Shown: positions 27,601 through 35,737, counted from the stretch's first letter. The stretch: 64,000 nucleotides of DNA from Streptomyces qaidamensis (GCF_001611795.1 NZ_CP015098.1:62001-126000), one strand, 5' to 3'. Program-made: numbers and translations. Notes: generated by a model not told the origin, from the letters alone.

Positions 27601-28981
27601 CACGTCGGCTCTCAGCCCCGACGGCCGGACGCTGGCTGCAGCGGGTGGTGGGCACAAGATCATCTTGTGGAACCTGGCCACCGGAAAGGTGAAGAAGACG
27701 ATCACCACCGACTTCGTCCTCATCAACTCCCTGGACTTCGGAGCGGACGACCGGGTTCTGGCCGTCGGGAGTGACGAAAACGTCGTTACCTTCTGGAACA
27801 CGGACTCCGGTAGCGAGCATGAATCCTTCTCTGGGCACACAGACTTCGTGACGACTGTGGCCTTCGGCCCCGACGGCCGGACGCTGCTTACGGGCAGCAA
27901 AGACCATTCCGCCCGCTTGTGGGACACGAAGACTGGTGAGGCGGAAAAGGTCCTGAACGAGCCCGCCGGACCGGTAAGGGCGGCGGCGTTCAGTCCGGAT
28001 GGGCGCACGCTCGCCGCAGGCGGAGAAAAGGGCTTCGTCCGGCTATGGGACCCCGCTACCGGGAAGGCCGTTCGACGGCTGGCCGGGCATACCGCCCTCG
28101 TGGACTCGGTGGACTTCAGCCCCGACGGCCGGATGCTCGCCACAGGCAGCATTGACCGGACTGTCCGGTTGTGGGACGTGACCAAGGGCAGAGCCCTGCG
28201 AACTTTGAAGGGGCATACCGACTACGTTGGGGCAGTGGCGTTCTCGCCCGATGGCCGGACGCTCGCGACGGGCGGCAACGACGACGCCGTACGGCTGTGG
28301 GACACCACCACGTGGCGTATCCGCAAATCGCTCCCCGTGCCCGGCGGTGTCTTCTCAGTCGCTTTCAGCCCCGACGGCCGGTCCCTCGCTACCGGCGGCG
28401 CCGAAAGTAGGACCGTCCGGTTGTGGGATCCACGATCCGGCGCGGTGCGCCGGACCATCATAGTGCGCACCCCCGGCGTGGCGTCAGTGGCCTTCACCCC
28501 AGACGGCCGCACGCTCGCCACCGCAAGCCCTGTGAACTCGGCCGTGAGCCTGTGGGACGCGGCTTCTGGGACGCCCCGCCGCACGCTGAGCTACCAAGAA
28601 GGGTATGCCTACGCAGCCGCGTTCAGCCGCGATGGCCGCACTCTGATCAGCGGAACGGGAACCGGCTGGATCTACCTCTGGGACATGGCCACGGCACGAC
28701 TACAGAAAATACTCACGGGTCACGAGTATGGTGTCTATGCCCTCACCGTCAGCCCGGAGGGGCGCACCTTCGCCTCTGCTAGCGACGACGGCACGCTCCG
28801 GCTCTGGCGCTTGAGCTCGCCCGAACCCGCCGCAGCGATCCGACATATCTGCCGTGTTCTTCACCGCGACTTCACATCGGAAGAGCGAACGATGTATCTC
28901 AAGGGCACGGAGGTTGAAGGCCCGGTCTGCCCCCAGGTGAAACCAGGACCTATCACGTCGCCATCAGCGCGGATGCCGTAG
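24662..28981 (+). CDS. Trypsin-like protease / nSTAND1 NTPase / WD40 conflict protein
   Basis: A 1,439-residue multidomain protein. Residues ~55-255 are a trypsin-like domain with the triad His89 (LTCAHVV), Asp131 (DAEDIAVL) and Ser208 (TGFSGGPLL). Residues ~262-700 are an nSTAND1 ATPase with Walker A LGPSGSGKSS (~301-310) and Walker B IVIIDQFEELL (~377-387). A membrane-like helix (VNVALSCLLVLALIAAGVAF) follows at ~720. About 14 WD40 repeats fill the rest, each with the FSPDG(R)TLA...RLWD pattern. In STAND proteins the WD40 array senses a ligand and the ATPase switch triggers the effector, here the protease. The start lies 16 bases after Trypco1. All catalytic motifs are intact. Confidence 0.92.
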   Translation: MVTVNEPHSGDEGPFGPERHELESPQPAEQSGAEATGPESTDPPEGDRTVDSSSTDRLAASVARIETQDGRTAGTGFIVAPGILLTCAHVVALAGEGPGGRVRLVFPHLTGAPCTTAQVLHEGWRAPDAEDIAVLHLEEDVPASGRPVRLGSAAGSRGHRVRAFGFPAQAPRGGHFAYGLVGDLLPAEAGPEAVLQLTDANDLTTGFSGGPLLDDVTGLVIGMVTSITHPDEQSRGLNIAYATPTHVLRTVRPELAVRDRCPYRALEPFTEQHVAWFHGRQTAVAETLAQLRRHQQVLLLLGPSGSGKSSLVRAALLPALADGGLPGSDRWVPLLARPGEHLAAELEQAGLAGATADGMLPAVRRWSAARPGGRRPIVIIDQFEELLTDSGEQADTHLAAAEEQLAELIRARAAATVILVMRDDFYPLLAARAPDLLREATPGLFNVPAALGMPDLHAIVAEPARAVGLHVEDGLAERVVADVLAADPATATTRHAPITLLPLLQLTLSQLWERRHDGRLTHRAYDRIGGVTGSLTTWCDTALNRLPDADRPTARRLLTALVRPADATNAVPATRRQVALTDLRELAGVAAGPGPASEGDFDRVLAALTHRRIVTTRTMPLADGTPGPATVELMHEALIREWGDLRRWVAADHRFQNWLDRAVKQYGRYTASSDTGDLLDGSDLAEGIDWVKERGLPSTVSSFLARSRRHQQAELRRTRRVNVALSCLLVLALIAAGVAFWQRKAAITAQRVAQSREIAAQYAAIKNSDPDVAALLAVQAYRISPTEEAVSVLHAAAASPLRSVLTGHSAPVFTATFSPDGTTVATGGLDGRIRLWSASDGTPHRTLVSRAKAVVSVAFSPDGRTLASADSDGVVRLWDRRTGDLRASLMGHTGGVLSVAYSPDGRMLATGGADGTARLWNPVTGRVRAVIAAHTGSVRSLVFSPDGASFFTASEDKAVKIWEVATAAARMTLRGDHKFYTSALSPDGRTLAAAGGGHKIILWNLATGKVKKTITTDFVLINSLDFGADDRVLAVGSDENVVTFWNTDSGSEHESFSGHTDFVTTVAFGPDGRTLLTGSKDHSARLWDTKTGEAEKVLNEPAGPVRAAAFSPDGRTLAAGGEKGFVRLWDPATGKAVRRLAGHTALVDSVDFSPDGRMLATGSIDRTVRLWDVTKGRALRTLKGHTDYVGAVAFSPDGRTLATGGNDDAVRLWDTTTWRIRKSLPVPGGVFSVAFSPDGRSLATGGAESRTVRLWDPRSGAVRRTIIVRTPGVASVAFTPDGRTLATASPVNSAVSLWDAASGTPRRTLSYQEGYAYAAAFSRDGRTLISGTGTGWIYLWDMATARLQKILTGHEYGVYALTVSPEGRTFASASDDGTLRLWRLSSPEPAAAIRHICRVLHRDFTSEERTMYLKGTEVEGPVCPQVKPGPITSPSARMP

Positions 28982-29214
28982 AACGTCGGCTGCCAGTCCG
29001 GCACGCAGAGGCGGTAGCGATAGAGGCGAGCCACTCGGACTCGACCGAGCTGGTGCAGCGCCCGTTCGAGGGCCTGCCCGGCGAGGGGTGACGGGCGGCC
29101 CTGCGCGAGCTTGCACCGGCCAGCATGGTCAAGCTAATGCTGAAGGGACGGCTTCCCCGAGGGCGTCCCGTCCCGTCTCTCACCGTGGGCGCTGCCGATC
29201 ACCTGGCCGCCTTG
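28982..29214. other. Intergenic stretch after the WD40 gene
   Basis: About 230 bases without a supportable gene. A minus-strand frame has plausible composition over about 55 codons but no start and no recognised family, so it is not called. Confidence 0.35.
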
Positions 29215-29396
29215 ACGGTCACCCTTCGGGGTGGACGAGGGGCGCAACGACTCGGCTACCGGGGCGCTGCTCACGCTACCGGCCATGTTTGTCGCTCTCT
29301 GGACCGACCGAGGATCGCAACCTCGCTCACGCCAGCGACAATGCCGCGCAGCTCGGCCGCAGGCGGTCGCCCTTCGGGGCGACCGAGAATCGCAAC
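29215..29396 (+). CRISPR. Degenerate three-repeat CRISPR-like array
   Basis: Three 34-base units end in cgcaac at 29248, 29321 and 29396. The end-to-end spacing is 73 and 75 bases, giving spacers of about 39 and 41 bases. The third unit (29363-29396) contains ggtcgcccttcggggcgacc, a hairpin-forming core, followed by gagaatcgcaac. By eye, unit 1 matches it at 26 of 34 positions and unit 2 at 25 of 34. The spacing, palindromic core and ATCGCAAC-type 3' end fit an actinobacterial CRISPR repeat that has decayed. No cas genes are present in the window. Confidence 0.5.
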
Positions 29397-29441
29397 AAGG
29401 CCGACCTGGTCCAGTGACGCATATGGCACGCCCGGCCTGTC

Positions 29442-29461
29442 GTGTTTCCCGCGGGAAACAC
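29442..29461. repeat. Perfect 20-bp palindrome
   Basis: gtgtttcccgcgggaaacac is fully self-complementary. It lies in non-coding sequence 45 bases after the CRISPR-like array. It could be a protein-binding site. It resembles a ParB parS site in its outer TGTTTC/GAAACA half-sites, but the centre is 2 bases too long for the usual 16-bp site. Confidence 0.5.
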
Positions 29462-30123
29462 ATAGGTCCGCCGAAACCGTCGACGAGTCAAAGGCTCGAA
29501 CAACCGAACCCATTGGCGGGGCCGACGGGCGCGGTGCGGAATCGGGACCGCCGCGACGTAGCGCTGCCGAACAGCCCAATCTTAGAACGGACTGACCAGC
29601 GATACCTCCTGGTTTCAGGTGCTCCCCCTGCGGTCCGGCCTCATCCCGGCGGCACCACCGGTGGAACGCCAGATGATCCGACTCTGTGGCAGCCCCCCAC
29701 GACTTCCCACCACGCTCGGTATGCAGGAACAACGCAGCGAAAGCAGGAACGGCAGGCCGTCCGGTAGACCTGCCTCATCCAGCCCCGACACCAAGTCGCC
29801 GCGCTGCACATGGAGGAAAGAACGCGTGGTCGTGGGGAGGGATAGGTCACGGCTCACGAAGTACACCGTCCACCCAGGCCTGCTCAACGCCCGCGGACAC
29901 TAGCCAGTGACGGTCGCAAGGACGGCGTGAACGGGCCCGGCAATCATCACAACAGATCAGCGTCGCTGGCCTCGTCCCCCACACCCGGGACACCCCCAGA
30001 TAAAACCCAGACCCTGCAGCCGGCTCCCTGGCCCTGATCGGGCGTCCCGGCTCCCACGATCCCGACAGCTCCGCTATACCGGACGCCACGCGCGCCTTCG
30101 AAGTGCGGCAACCCATCCGTCGT
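29462..30123. other. Non-coding stretch, probably relic DNA
   Basis: About 660 bases with only overlapping, uncharacteristic frames on both strands. I see no RNA gene, no clear terminator and no recognisable protein fragment. Confidence 0.35.
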
Positions 30124-30333
30124 TCACAGTGTGGCCAGGACGAAGGTCAGCAGTGCCAGGGAGAGGGTGGCACTGCCCGCGAAGGCCACGGCTCCGCGCA
30201 GCAGGGCGCTGGCATAGGTAGCTCCGTCGAGGCGAGCAAGCAGGCCGGCCGCCGCTCATACGAGGGTGCAGAAGAGCGCGACGACGGCAAGGAGCAGGAC
30301 CAAGAGCATCAAGTGGATGGATGGAGTGTTCAT
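30124..30333 (-). pseudogene. Small two-helix membrane protein with in-frame stop
   Basis: ATG at 30333 begins MNTPSIHLMLLVLLLAVVAL and reaches a TGA after 25 codons. The same frame continues AAAGLLARLDGATYASALLR and then AFAGSATLSLALLTFVLATL to a second TGA at 30124. The whole 69-codon unit resembles small Streptomyces membrane proteins with two hydrophobic helices around an LARxDGA segment. One nonsense change therefore seems to have disabled it. It is divergent from the truncated XRE-NACHT gene that starts at 30457. Confidence 0.5.
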
Positions 30334-30456
30334 GCCTTCTTCCCTCAAGTGATCGATGACGACGACTCAAGGAATTTCGCGGTTCCGGTGTTCACCGGGG
30401 TTCAGGGCGAACAAAGATGAACGAAGACGGTCGCCCGGGGGACGGAGAAGCAGGAC

Positions 30457-30980
30457 ATGGGGGACGTACACGAGGATCCGTTGGCGGAACTCGCGCTGCG
30501 GCTGCGTACCCTCAGGGCACAGCGAGGTCTGCAGATGGGTGGGTTGCAGCAGCGGACCGGGCTGGGGCGGACAACGGTCAGCCAGGCACTGAACGGGCAA
30601 GTGGTACCCACCGAGGCCACGCTGGTAGCCCTGGCGAAGGCCCTGGGCACGGATGTGGAGCCGCTGGTGGCCCTGCGCGAAGCCGCCGTGCGCCAGCCGG
30701 ATGTCTCACCGGCAAGAGTGGTGCGCAGGCCGGTACGACCGAAGGTGGAGCCGTCCTTTGAGGAGCGGTATCTCAACTACATGGCAGAGCGCCATTCCCA
30801 GCTGACCGTCGTAGGGCTGGACCTGAGCCGACCGGAACGCGCGCGTTGGCCACTCGACGCCGCCTACTTGAGCCTGGAGTTGGCGGAGCGGCCGGAAGGC
30901 TGGCCTGCAGGCGATGAGGAAGCGGACCGGCCATCCGTCGTGGTGAAGCCTGCCGAGCACGCGTTGGCCAACTGCCGACG
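30457..30980 (+). pseudogene. XRE-NACHT type immune ATPase, N-terminus only
   Basis: ATG at 30457 begins a protein with an N-terminal XRE helix-turn-helix (LRTLRAQRGLQMGGLQQRTG, TTVSQALNG). The linker has the family segment FEERYLNYMAERHSQLTVVG, LDLSRPERARWPLDAAYLSL and VVVKPAEHALANCRR. In intact Streptomyces relatives the next residues form the Walker A loop of a NACHT-type STAND ATPase. Here the IS6-like left inverted repeat begins at 30983 and the frame dies at 31017. The probable 3' end of the same gene lies beyond the IS. Confidence 0.7.
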
Positions 30981-30982
30981 GG

Positions 30983-31844
30983 GGCGTTGTCACGTTGTTG
31001 AGTGTGGGGTCGTCTGACGGTGTGCCGGGGCGTGGTGGAGTCGGGTTCCGGCTGTGTACTTACGGCGTGGTGGACAGGCCGGCAACTCCAGTGATCTGCT
31101 CCCAGATCGCGAAGCGGATGGTCATCTCGGTGCGGTAGTCGGATGCGGGGTTCAGATGACGGCGGGGCCGGAAGTGGGGTGAGATGCCGCTGAACGCGGA
31201 CAGGAACCGCTGCGCCCCGCCCATGGAGCGGAAGCCTTTCATCGCGCGTTCGCGCTGTCTGGTGGGCTGGTGGCTGTTCTCCGCCCGGTTGTTCAGGTAC
31301 TTCGACTGCCGGTGCTCGACGGAGGGCATGACCTCTCGGTGGGCCGCGCCGTAGGAGCGGAGCTTGTCGGTGACGATCACCCGCGGCACCGCACCCGTGT
31401 TCTTCAGCAGGCGGCGGAAGAAGCGTTTGGCCGCGGCGGTGTCCCGCCGGTTCTGTACGAGGATGTCGAGCAGCATCCTGTCCTGGTCGACGGCCCGCCA
31501 CAGGTACCGCAACCGCCCGTTGATCTTGATGAAGACTCGTCCAGGTGCCATTTGTCACCAGGCCGGGGCTGCCTGCGTCGCAGGGCGTTGGCGTAGGCCT
31601 GCCCGAACTTGGCGCACCAGCGACGGATGGTCTCGTACGAGACGACGATCCCGCGCTCGAGCATGAGCTCCTCGACCTCGCGAAACGACAGTGGGAAGCG
31701 GAAGTACAGCCACACGCAGTGGGAGATCACCTCGACCGGGTACCGGTGCCCCTTGTACGACGGCGACACGGCCCCCACGAACAACCCCCTCCAGCACGAT
31801 CAACCAGAAGATCATCCCATCCAGTCAACGAACGTGACAGCGCC
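30983..31844 (-). mobile_element. IS6-like insertion sequence
   Basis: Bounded by imperfect inverted repeats ggcgttgtcacgttgttga (30983-31001) and the complement of ggcgctgtcacgttcgttga (31825-31844), about 0.86 kb in all. It encodes a frameshifted transposase. There is no target-site duplication, which fits IS6-family replicative events that delete adjacent DNA; here the middle of the XRE-NACHT gene is missing. A remnant of the left end occurs again at 41127. Confidence 0.8.
31060..31784 (-). pseudogene. IS6-family transposase, frameshifted
   Basis: The N-terminal frame starts at 31784 (MFVGAVSPSYKGHRYPVEVI) and includes WLYFRFPLSFREVEELMLER and RPGDKWHLDE, the first catalytic Asp region. 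A missing base near 31550 shifts the rest (VFIKINGRLRYLWRAVDQDR, RVIVTDKLRSYGAAHREV, NNRAENSHQPTRQRERAM) into another frame ending at 31060. The one-base deletion (expected GAGGTCTTC, found GAGTCTTC) should abolish the intact enzyme. Confidence 0.85.
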
Positions 31845-32126
31845 GAAGTCGCTGTTCTGACCTTCAGGGACGAGGACCTGCGGAAGCGTCTCACCGGCTC
31901 CCTCGACCTTCTGATCTGGGGCGCCCACGACGATCAGCTGCTTCACGAGACGCGCCTCAGTTTCCCGCGCGTGGTGGCATACGCGGCGCACAACGACATC
32001 CTCGAGTGCCTGGGCGCGCACTTCCGCAAGGAGGCGTTACCAGCCCCCACGGACAACTGGACGAAGGCGCATGACCAACTGCAGTGGCAGTTCGAGCAGG
32101 TACGGCGGGCAGAAGCAGGCGAGTAG
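31845..32126 (+). pseudogene. Probable 3' end of the XRE-NACHT gene
   Basis: Immediately after the IS right repeat an open frame gives VAVLTFRDEDLRKRLTGSLD, then HETRLSFPRVVAYAAHNDIL and APTDNWTKAHDQLQWQFEQV, ending at 32126. It lacks a start. Its place opposite the truncated N-terminus, in the same orientation, suggests it is the C-terminal end of the same STAND-type protein, with the ATPase core deleted by the IS. The family link of this tail is an inference. Confidence 0.45.
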
Positions 32127-32339
32127 ACCCCGTCAGCACCACGCCGTCGGCTACGCTGACGGTGGTCGCCCAGCTGCGGACGGCCCTGGCCCGAGTAGTC
32201 CGGCCCGTGACCGGACGGCGACGACAGCCCGAACCCGCTCAGCGGGACTCTGCAGCAGCGATCCGACAGTCCGCTGCCAGGCAGCCCTGTACGCCAGGCG
32301 TGCCCGGGTCACGGGGCCGTGCTCGCAGCGAGGGGACCC

Positions 32340-32468
32340 GTGGGTGCCAAGAACCAGGCGCTGAAGAACGCCGCCCGCCGGCGCGCGGCGGAGACCGGCC
32401 AGACGTACGAGGCCGCGCTGAAGGACGTTCGCCGCGAGTGCGAGAGCGGCGGCCGCGGCTCGGGGTGA
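32340..32468 (+). CDS. Small basic protein, 42 residues
   Basis: GTG at 32340 is preceded by GAGGGGA at good spacing. The product is short, helical and charged, beginning VGAKNQALKNAARRRAAETG and continuing QTYEAALKDVRRE. Its stop overlaps the next start (GTGA at 32465-32468), so the two are translationally coupled. I do not recognise a function. Confidence 0.5.
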   Translation: MGAKNQALKNAARRRAAETGQTYEAALKDVRRECESGGRGSG

Positions 32469-32824
32469 CCGGCTACTTCGTCGCCTGGGGAGTGCAGGAG
32501 CTCCTCGGCGCCGATCAGGTGCGGAAGGTCGTCGAGCACGGCGAGAAGTGCGGCCAGCCCGGCGCCGCCGATCCGATCGTGTGCCACCTGTGCGACCAGC
32601 ACATCGACGTCACCCGGGAGCGGGAGGTCCACCTGGGTCTGGTGCTGATCGAGACCCCGCACCCCGGCCGGCCGCGGCCCATGGAGACGATGGTGCCGGT
32701 GTGGACGCACGAGAGGTGCGGCCGCGCCCGCGTGTGGGCCTGGTCCCAGCTCTCCCTTGAGCGGCGTCGGCGCGGCCTGCCCGTCGACACCTGGCGCAAT
32801 ACAAGGAGCGAGAGGGCTCCGTAG
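32465..32824 (+). CDS. Hypothetical protein with CxxC zinc-finger-like motif
   Basis: A protein of about 119 residues starting at GTG 32465 (VTGYFVAWGVQELLGADQVR). It includes VCHLCDQHIDV, a CxxC..H arrangement, and WTHERCGRAR, which could provide further ligands for a metal site. The last ~8 residues may be foreign: from about 32796 another frame carries a helicase-associated-domain fragment, so a recombination junction probably cuts the natural C-terminus. It is coupled by GTGA to the 42-residue protein upstream. Confidence 0.5.
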   Translation: MTGYFVAWGVQELLGADQVRKVVEHGEKCGQPGAADPIVCHLCDQHIDVTREREVHLGLVLIETPHPGRPRPMETMVPVWTHERCGRARVWAWSQLSLERRRRGLPVDTWRNTRSERAP

Positions 32825-32979
32825 GGACCATCAGCCGCACCCACATCGAAGTCCTGTCAGACGGCACACAGGTCCGGCTCGGAGTGTTCCTCAGTAACAC
32901 CAAGACCAGGCGCGCCAAGCTGAGCGCGGAGCGGCTCCAAGCGCTCGCCGACCTCGGACTGGAGTGGGCAGCGGTGTGA
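32796..32979 (+). pseudogene. Helicase-associated (HA) domain remnant
   Basis: This frame reads QYKEREGSVGTISRTHIEVL, then VRLGVFLSNTKTRRAKLSAE and RLQALADLGLEWAAV before the stop at 32979. It aligns with the end of the intact helicase at 18976-21651 (KLGVWVSNTKTRRDKLAQEQ, LDALRKLGVGWA). Only the last ~60 codons survive, joined to an unrelated gene. Confidence 0.75.
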
Positions 32980-33952
32980 GCCTGCCTTATGGGCCGACGC
33001 AACACGGCCACCCTCAAGGCATTGCAGTGTGGCGGCGATGTCATACGATGCAGAGGCACCCGGGGACTCACCAGGACTGGACGGGACTCCACGAGAACCA
33101 TCCAGTCTCAGAAGATCCCCGAAGGGCCTGACGCTGGCTCCACCCAGCAATCAGGCCCCTCGGCGGTGCCGCAGTCACGAGCCCGGCCGTCCAAGCAGCG
33201 GTCGGGCTCACGCGTGTGTGAGCTCACCGTCACCGGCCGTTCCCTTCTTCTGGATCAGGCCCAGAAGGACTTCAGCACCTCCACCATGACCGTGATCACC
33301 GGCGCCCAGTCGACCATCGCCTGTCGTATAGACAGCCGGCGTTCACACCGCGCGCAGTGACCGGACGGATTTGACTCCGTGGCCATTGGCGTCCCCTCCC
33401 TCCAGCCCCAGAAGGGATCCTGAGCAGGCTCAGGACTTCGCCTCAGGCCGAGGCGAACAACTCGGGCGGGGCTCCCGGGGGAAGCAGCCCCAAGCATATG
33501 GGCCACTGGGTCCTTGAAGACCCGGGGGACCACAACTTCTGGGCTGCTGCCGCAATCCAACCACTAGATGTGGGGACTGGCTCACACATCCAGGCCGTAC
33601 GCATGTGTAGGCGCAGATGACGTGCGGCGACCCCTTCCGCAGCGACCCGTTCACGTCGAAGGCGCCGCCACCCTGCAGCTTCACCTGGGATACGGCCGCA
33701 CCATTGCTGAACGGCCGTACCGCCACGGCGCATGCGGAGATACCGTGGGCGTCACGAGAAGGGGAGATGGGCCTCCCGCGCATGAGGACTGCTCTCAGGC
33801 GAGGGAATGCCGGACGGCAGACTGAGGCACAGTCCACAGGCGATCGCCCCTGCGGTGAAGAGTGCAGCAATGGGCCCTTTTGCCCGCCAGGTGGCGCGGT
33901 CGCTAGCGCTCCCGGACACATGGTCGCGTCCGGTGATTCGCGATTTTTCACT
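32980..33952. other. Long non-coding stretch
   Basis: Nearly 1 kb without a gene I can support. Several overlapping frames exist; the minus-strand end MVDWAPVITVMVEVLKSFWA near 33255-33314 would be a 20-residue hydrophobic peptide but lacks supporting context. The last part corresponds to the upstream region of the lexA fragment. Confidence 0.4.
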
Positions 33953-33966
33953 CGAACGTGTGTTTG
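33953..33966 (+). promoter_or_regulatory. LexA-binding (SOS) box upstream of the lexA fragment
   Basis: cgaacgtgtgtttg closely matches the actinobacterial SOS box (CGAAC, four bases, GTTCG) with one mismatch in the right half. It lies 61-74 bases upstream of the lexA GTG start, where Streptomyces lexA carries its autoregulatory site. It indicates that the fragment includes the native promoter. Confidence 0.75.
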
Positions 33967-34026
33967 GCGCAACCTTTCGAAAGCAACTACCGTTGTCCAG
34001 CAGGGAGACCATCGAGAGGGGCCGAC

Positions 34027-34212
34027 GTGACCACCACCGCAGACAGTGCCGCCATCGCTGCCCAGGACCGCTCCCAGGGCCGACTGGAGCCGGTGCATGC
34101 GATGAACGAAGCCACGAACCCTGAGGGGCACAAGCGCTCCCTGCCGGGCCGACCTCCCGGCATCCGGGCGGACAGCTCCGGACTCACCGACCGCCAGCGC
34201 CGCGTTGTCAGG
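34027..34212 (+). pseudogene. lexA: lexA 5' fragment
   Basis: GTG at 34027 opens a frame reading VTTTADSAAIAAQDRSQ, LEPVHAMNEATNPEGHKRSL and PGRPPGIRADSSGLTDRQRR. This is the N-terminal extension and the first residues of the DNA-binding domain of Streptomyces LexA, the SOS repressor. Homology stops near 34212. The winged helix is incomplete and the Ser/Lys self-cleavage domain is absent, so no repressor can be made. The frame then runs into a short antisense nrdJ fragment and ends at 34332. Confidence 0.85.
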
Positions 34213-34250
34213 CAGTCGGTGCGCGGAGGTCGGTCGGGTCGGCGCCTGAG

Positions 34251-34301
34251 TCGACTCCTTGGAGTCGTCGACGGACAGGATGAAGAGGCGGAGACCTGCT
34301 G
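34251..34301 (-). repeat. Second copy of a ~50-bp nrdJ segment
   Basis: The sequence from tcgactccttggagtcgtcg to gcggagacctgctg repeats 35224-35275, which lies inside the nrdJ fragment, with only about three differences and in the same orientation. It joins the lexA fragment to this region and marks a rearrangement involving two nrdJ pieces. Confidence 0.75.
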
Positions 34302-34335
34302 CGGTGAGATGTTTTCCACGCTGGGCACATAGCTC

Positions 34336-34536
34336 TCAACGGCCGATCAGCGTGTGCAGTCCCAGCGTGCTCGCACCCGCCGCGACCAAGCCGGCGACCA
34401 CAGCAGTGGCGGCGCTGCCTCCACTGAGGAAGGTCAGAATTCCGATGACCGTGCCAAGGAAGGCAGCGGTCAGCAGCACGAGTAGGGCACGCTGCGAGAG
34501 CAGCGGGTCCGGCGGGCCGGGAGGCAGCGTGGTCAT
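34336..34536 (-). CDS. Small two-helix membrane protein
   Basis: A 66-residue protein that starts at ATG 34536 with AAGGAG 7 bases upstream, a strong ribosome binding site. It has a short polar N-terminus (MTTLPPGPPDPLLSQRA) and two hydrophobic helices (LLVLLTAAFLGTVIGILTFL and AVVAGLVAAGASTLGLHTLI). It looks like a real conserved-type membrane peptide. The function is unknown. It sits between the lexA and nrdJ fragments, which is not its expected neighbourhood in core loci. Confidence 0.6.
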   Translation of the reverse strand: MTTLPPGPPDPLLSQRALLVLLTAAFLGTVIGILTFLSGGSAATAVVAGLVAAGASTLGLHTLIGR

Positions 34537-34939
34537 GCTGACTCCTTCTTCAGCCCGGTACGCACCGCGTACGCGTACTCCGTCGTGTGCGTCGGCGACA
34601 GCCCAGCGGTGGAGACGAGTCCAGTCAGTGCGGTCCGCGTGAGCCAAGCGGGGCGTGGCTCTCCGATCGTGGCTGTTATACGGTCGACGGGCGTCATTCG
34701 GTTAGTTCTCCCTCAGCAGGGCGGACGACCTCGACGACACGAGAGGGAGATCTCCCAGCGGCCAGCCGTCGGAAGCAGGGCCCGCCAGGAGATCTCCCTT
34801 CGTCATGCCGCCGAAGGGCGTTTTCGGTAGCCACAACCGTAGTGGTGGGTGTTGACAATGGCCCCGGTAGGCAAATACCGCAGAAACGACTAACGGGATG
34901 TTTTGCCGGAACCGGGGGAACGCGATTTCGACGGGCGTG

Positions 34940-35737
34940 GCGCATACCGAGGATCTCCTCTACTCCCTTGACCTTGGTCTCGATGAAGTCCTCGATGTCC
35001 GGGTGGTCCACGTCGAGGACAACCATCTTGGCGGCGCGGCGGGTGGCGCCACCGGACTTGATCGTTCCTGCGGAGGCGTCGGCGCCGCGCATGAAGGAGA
35101 CCGGGCCGGAGGCGTTGCCGCCGGAGGAGAGCAGTTCCTTGGAGGAGCGGATCCGGGAGAGGTTCAGGCCGGCGCCGGAGCCGCCCTTGAAGATCATGCC
35201 CTCTTCCTTGTACCAGTCGAGGATCGACTCCATGGAGTCGTCGACGGACAGGATGAAGCAGGCGGAGACCTGCTGGGGCTGCTTGGTGCCGACGTTGAAC
35301 CCCACGGGGCTGTTGAAGCTGAAGATCTGGTGCAGGAGGGCGTACGCCAGCTCGTGCTCGAAGATCTCGGCGTCGGCGGGCGAGGCGAAGTACTTGTGGT
35401 CCTCACCGGCCTTCCGGTACGTCTTCACGGTGCGGTCGATCAGCTGCTTGAGGCTGGTCTCGCGCTGCGGCGTGCCCACGGCACCGCGGAAGTACTTGCT
35501 GGTGACGATGTTGACCGCGTTCACCGACCAGAAGTCGGGGAACTCAACGCCGCGCTGCTCGAAGTTGACCGAGCCGTCGCGCCAGTTGGTCATGACGACG
35601 TCACGACGCTCCCAGCCCACCTCGTCATAGGGGTGGACCCCAGGGGTGGTGTGGATGCGCTCGACACGCAGGCCCTTGCTCGCCTTACCGCTCTTGAGGC
35701 GGGAACTCCGCGCCGGACCGCTCGCCGTCTCTGTCAT
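34940..35737 (-). pseudogene. nrdJ: nrdJ 5' fragment (class II ribonucleotide reductase)
   Basis: ATG at 35737 begins [20 protein letters not shown] and continues as the N-terminal ~265 residues of the adenosylcobalamin-dependent ribonucleotide reductase of Streptomyces (WERRDVVMTNWRDGSVNFEQ, FNSPVGFNVGTKQPQQVSAC, GGSGAGLNLSRIRSSKELLS, VLDVDHPDIEDFIETKV). Homology ends near 34942 and the frame runs on meaninglessly to 34694. The radical-site and C-terminal domains (over two thirds of the ~950-residue enzyme) are gone. The start overlaps the nrdR stop by ATGA, as in the native nrdR-nrdJ operon. Confidence 0.88.

Noticed and set aside
29442..29461. The palindrome as a chromosomal parS site
   Set aside because: Outer half-sites match but the consensus is 16 bp with an ACGT centre, whereas this is TGTTTC-CCGCGG-GAAACA; no parAB genes are visible.
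33255..33314. A 20-residue hydrophobic peptide (MVDWAPVITVMVEVLKSFWA) as a type I toxin
   Set aside because: No clear ribosome binding site, antisense RNA promoter or repeat structure supports it; listed only as a possibility.
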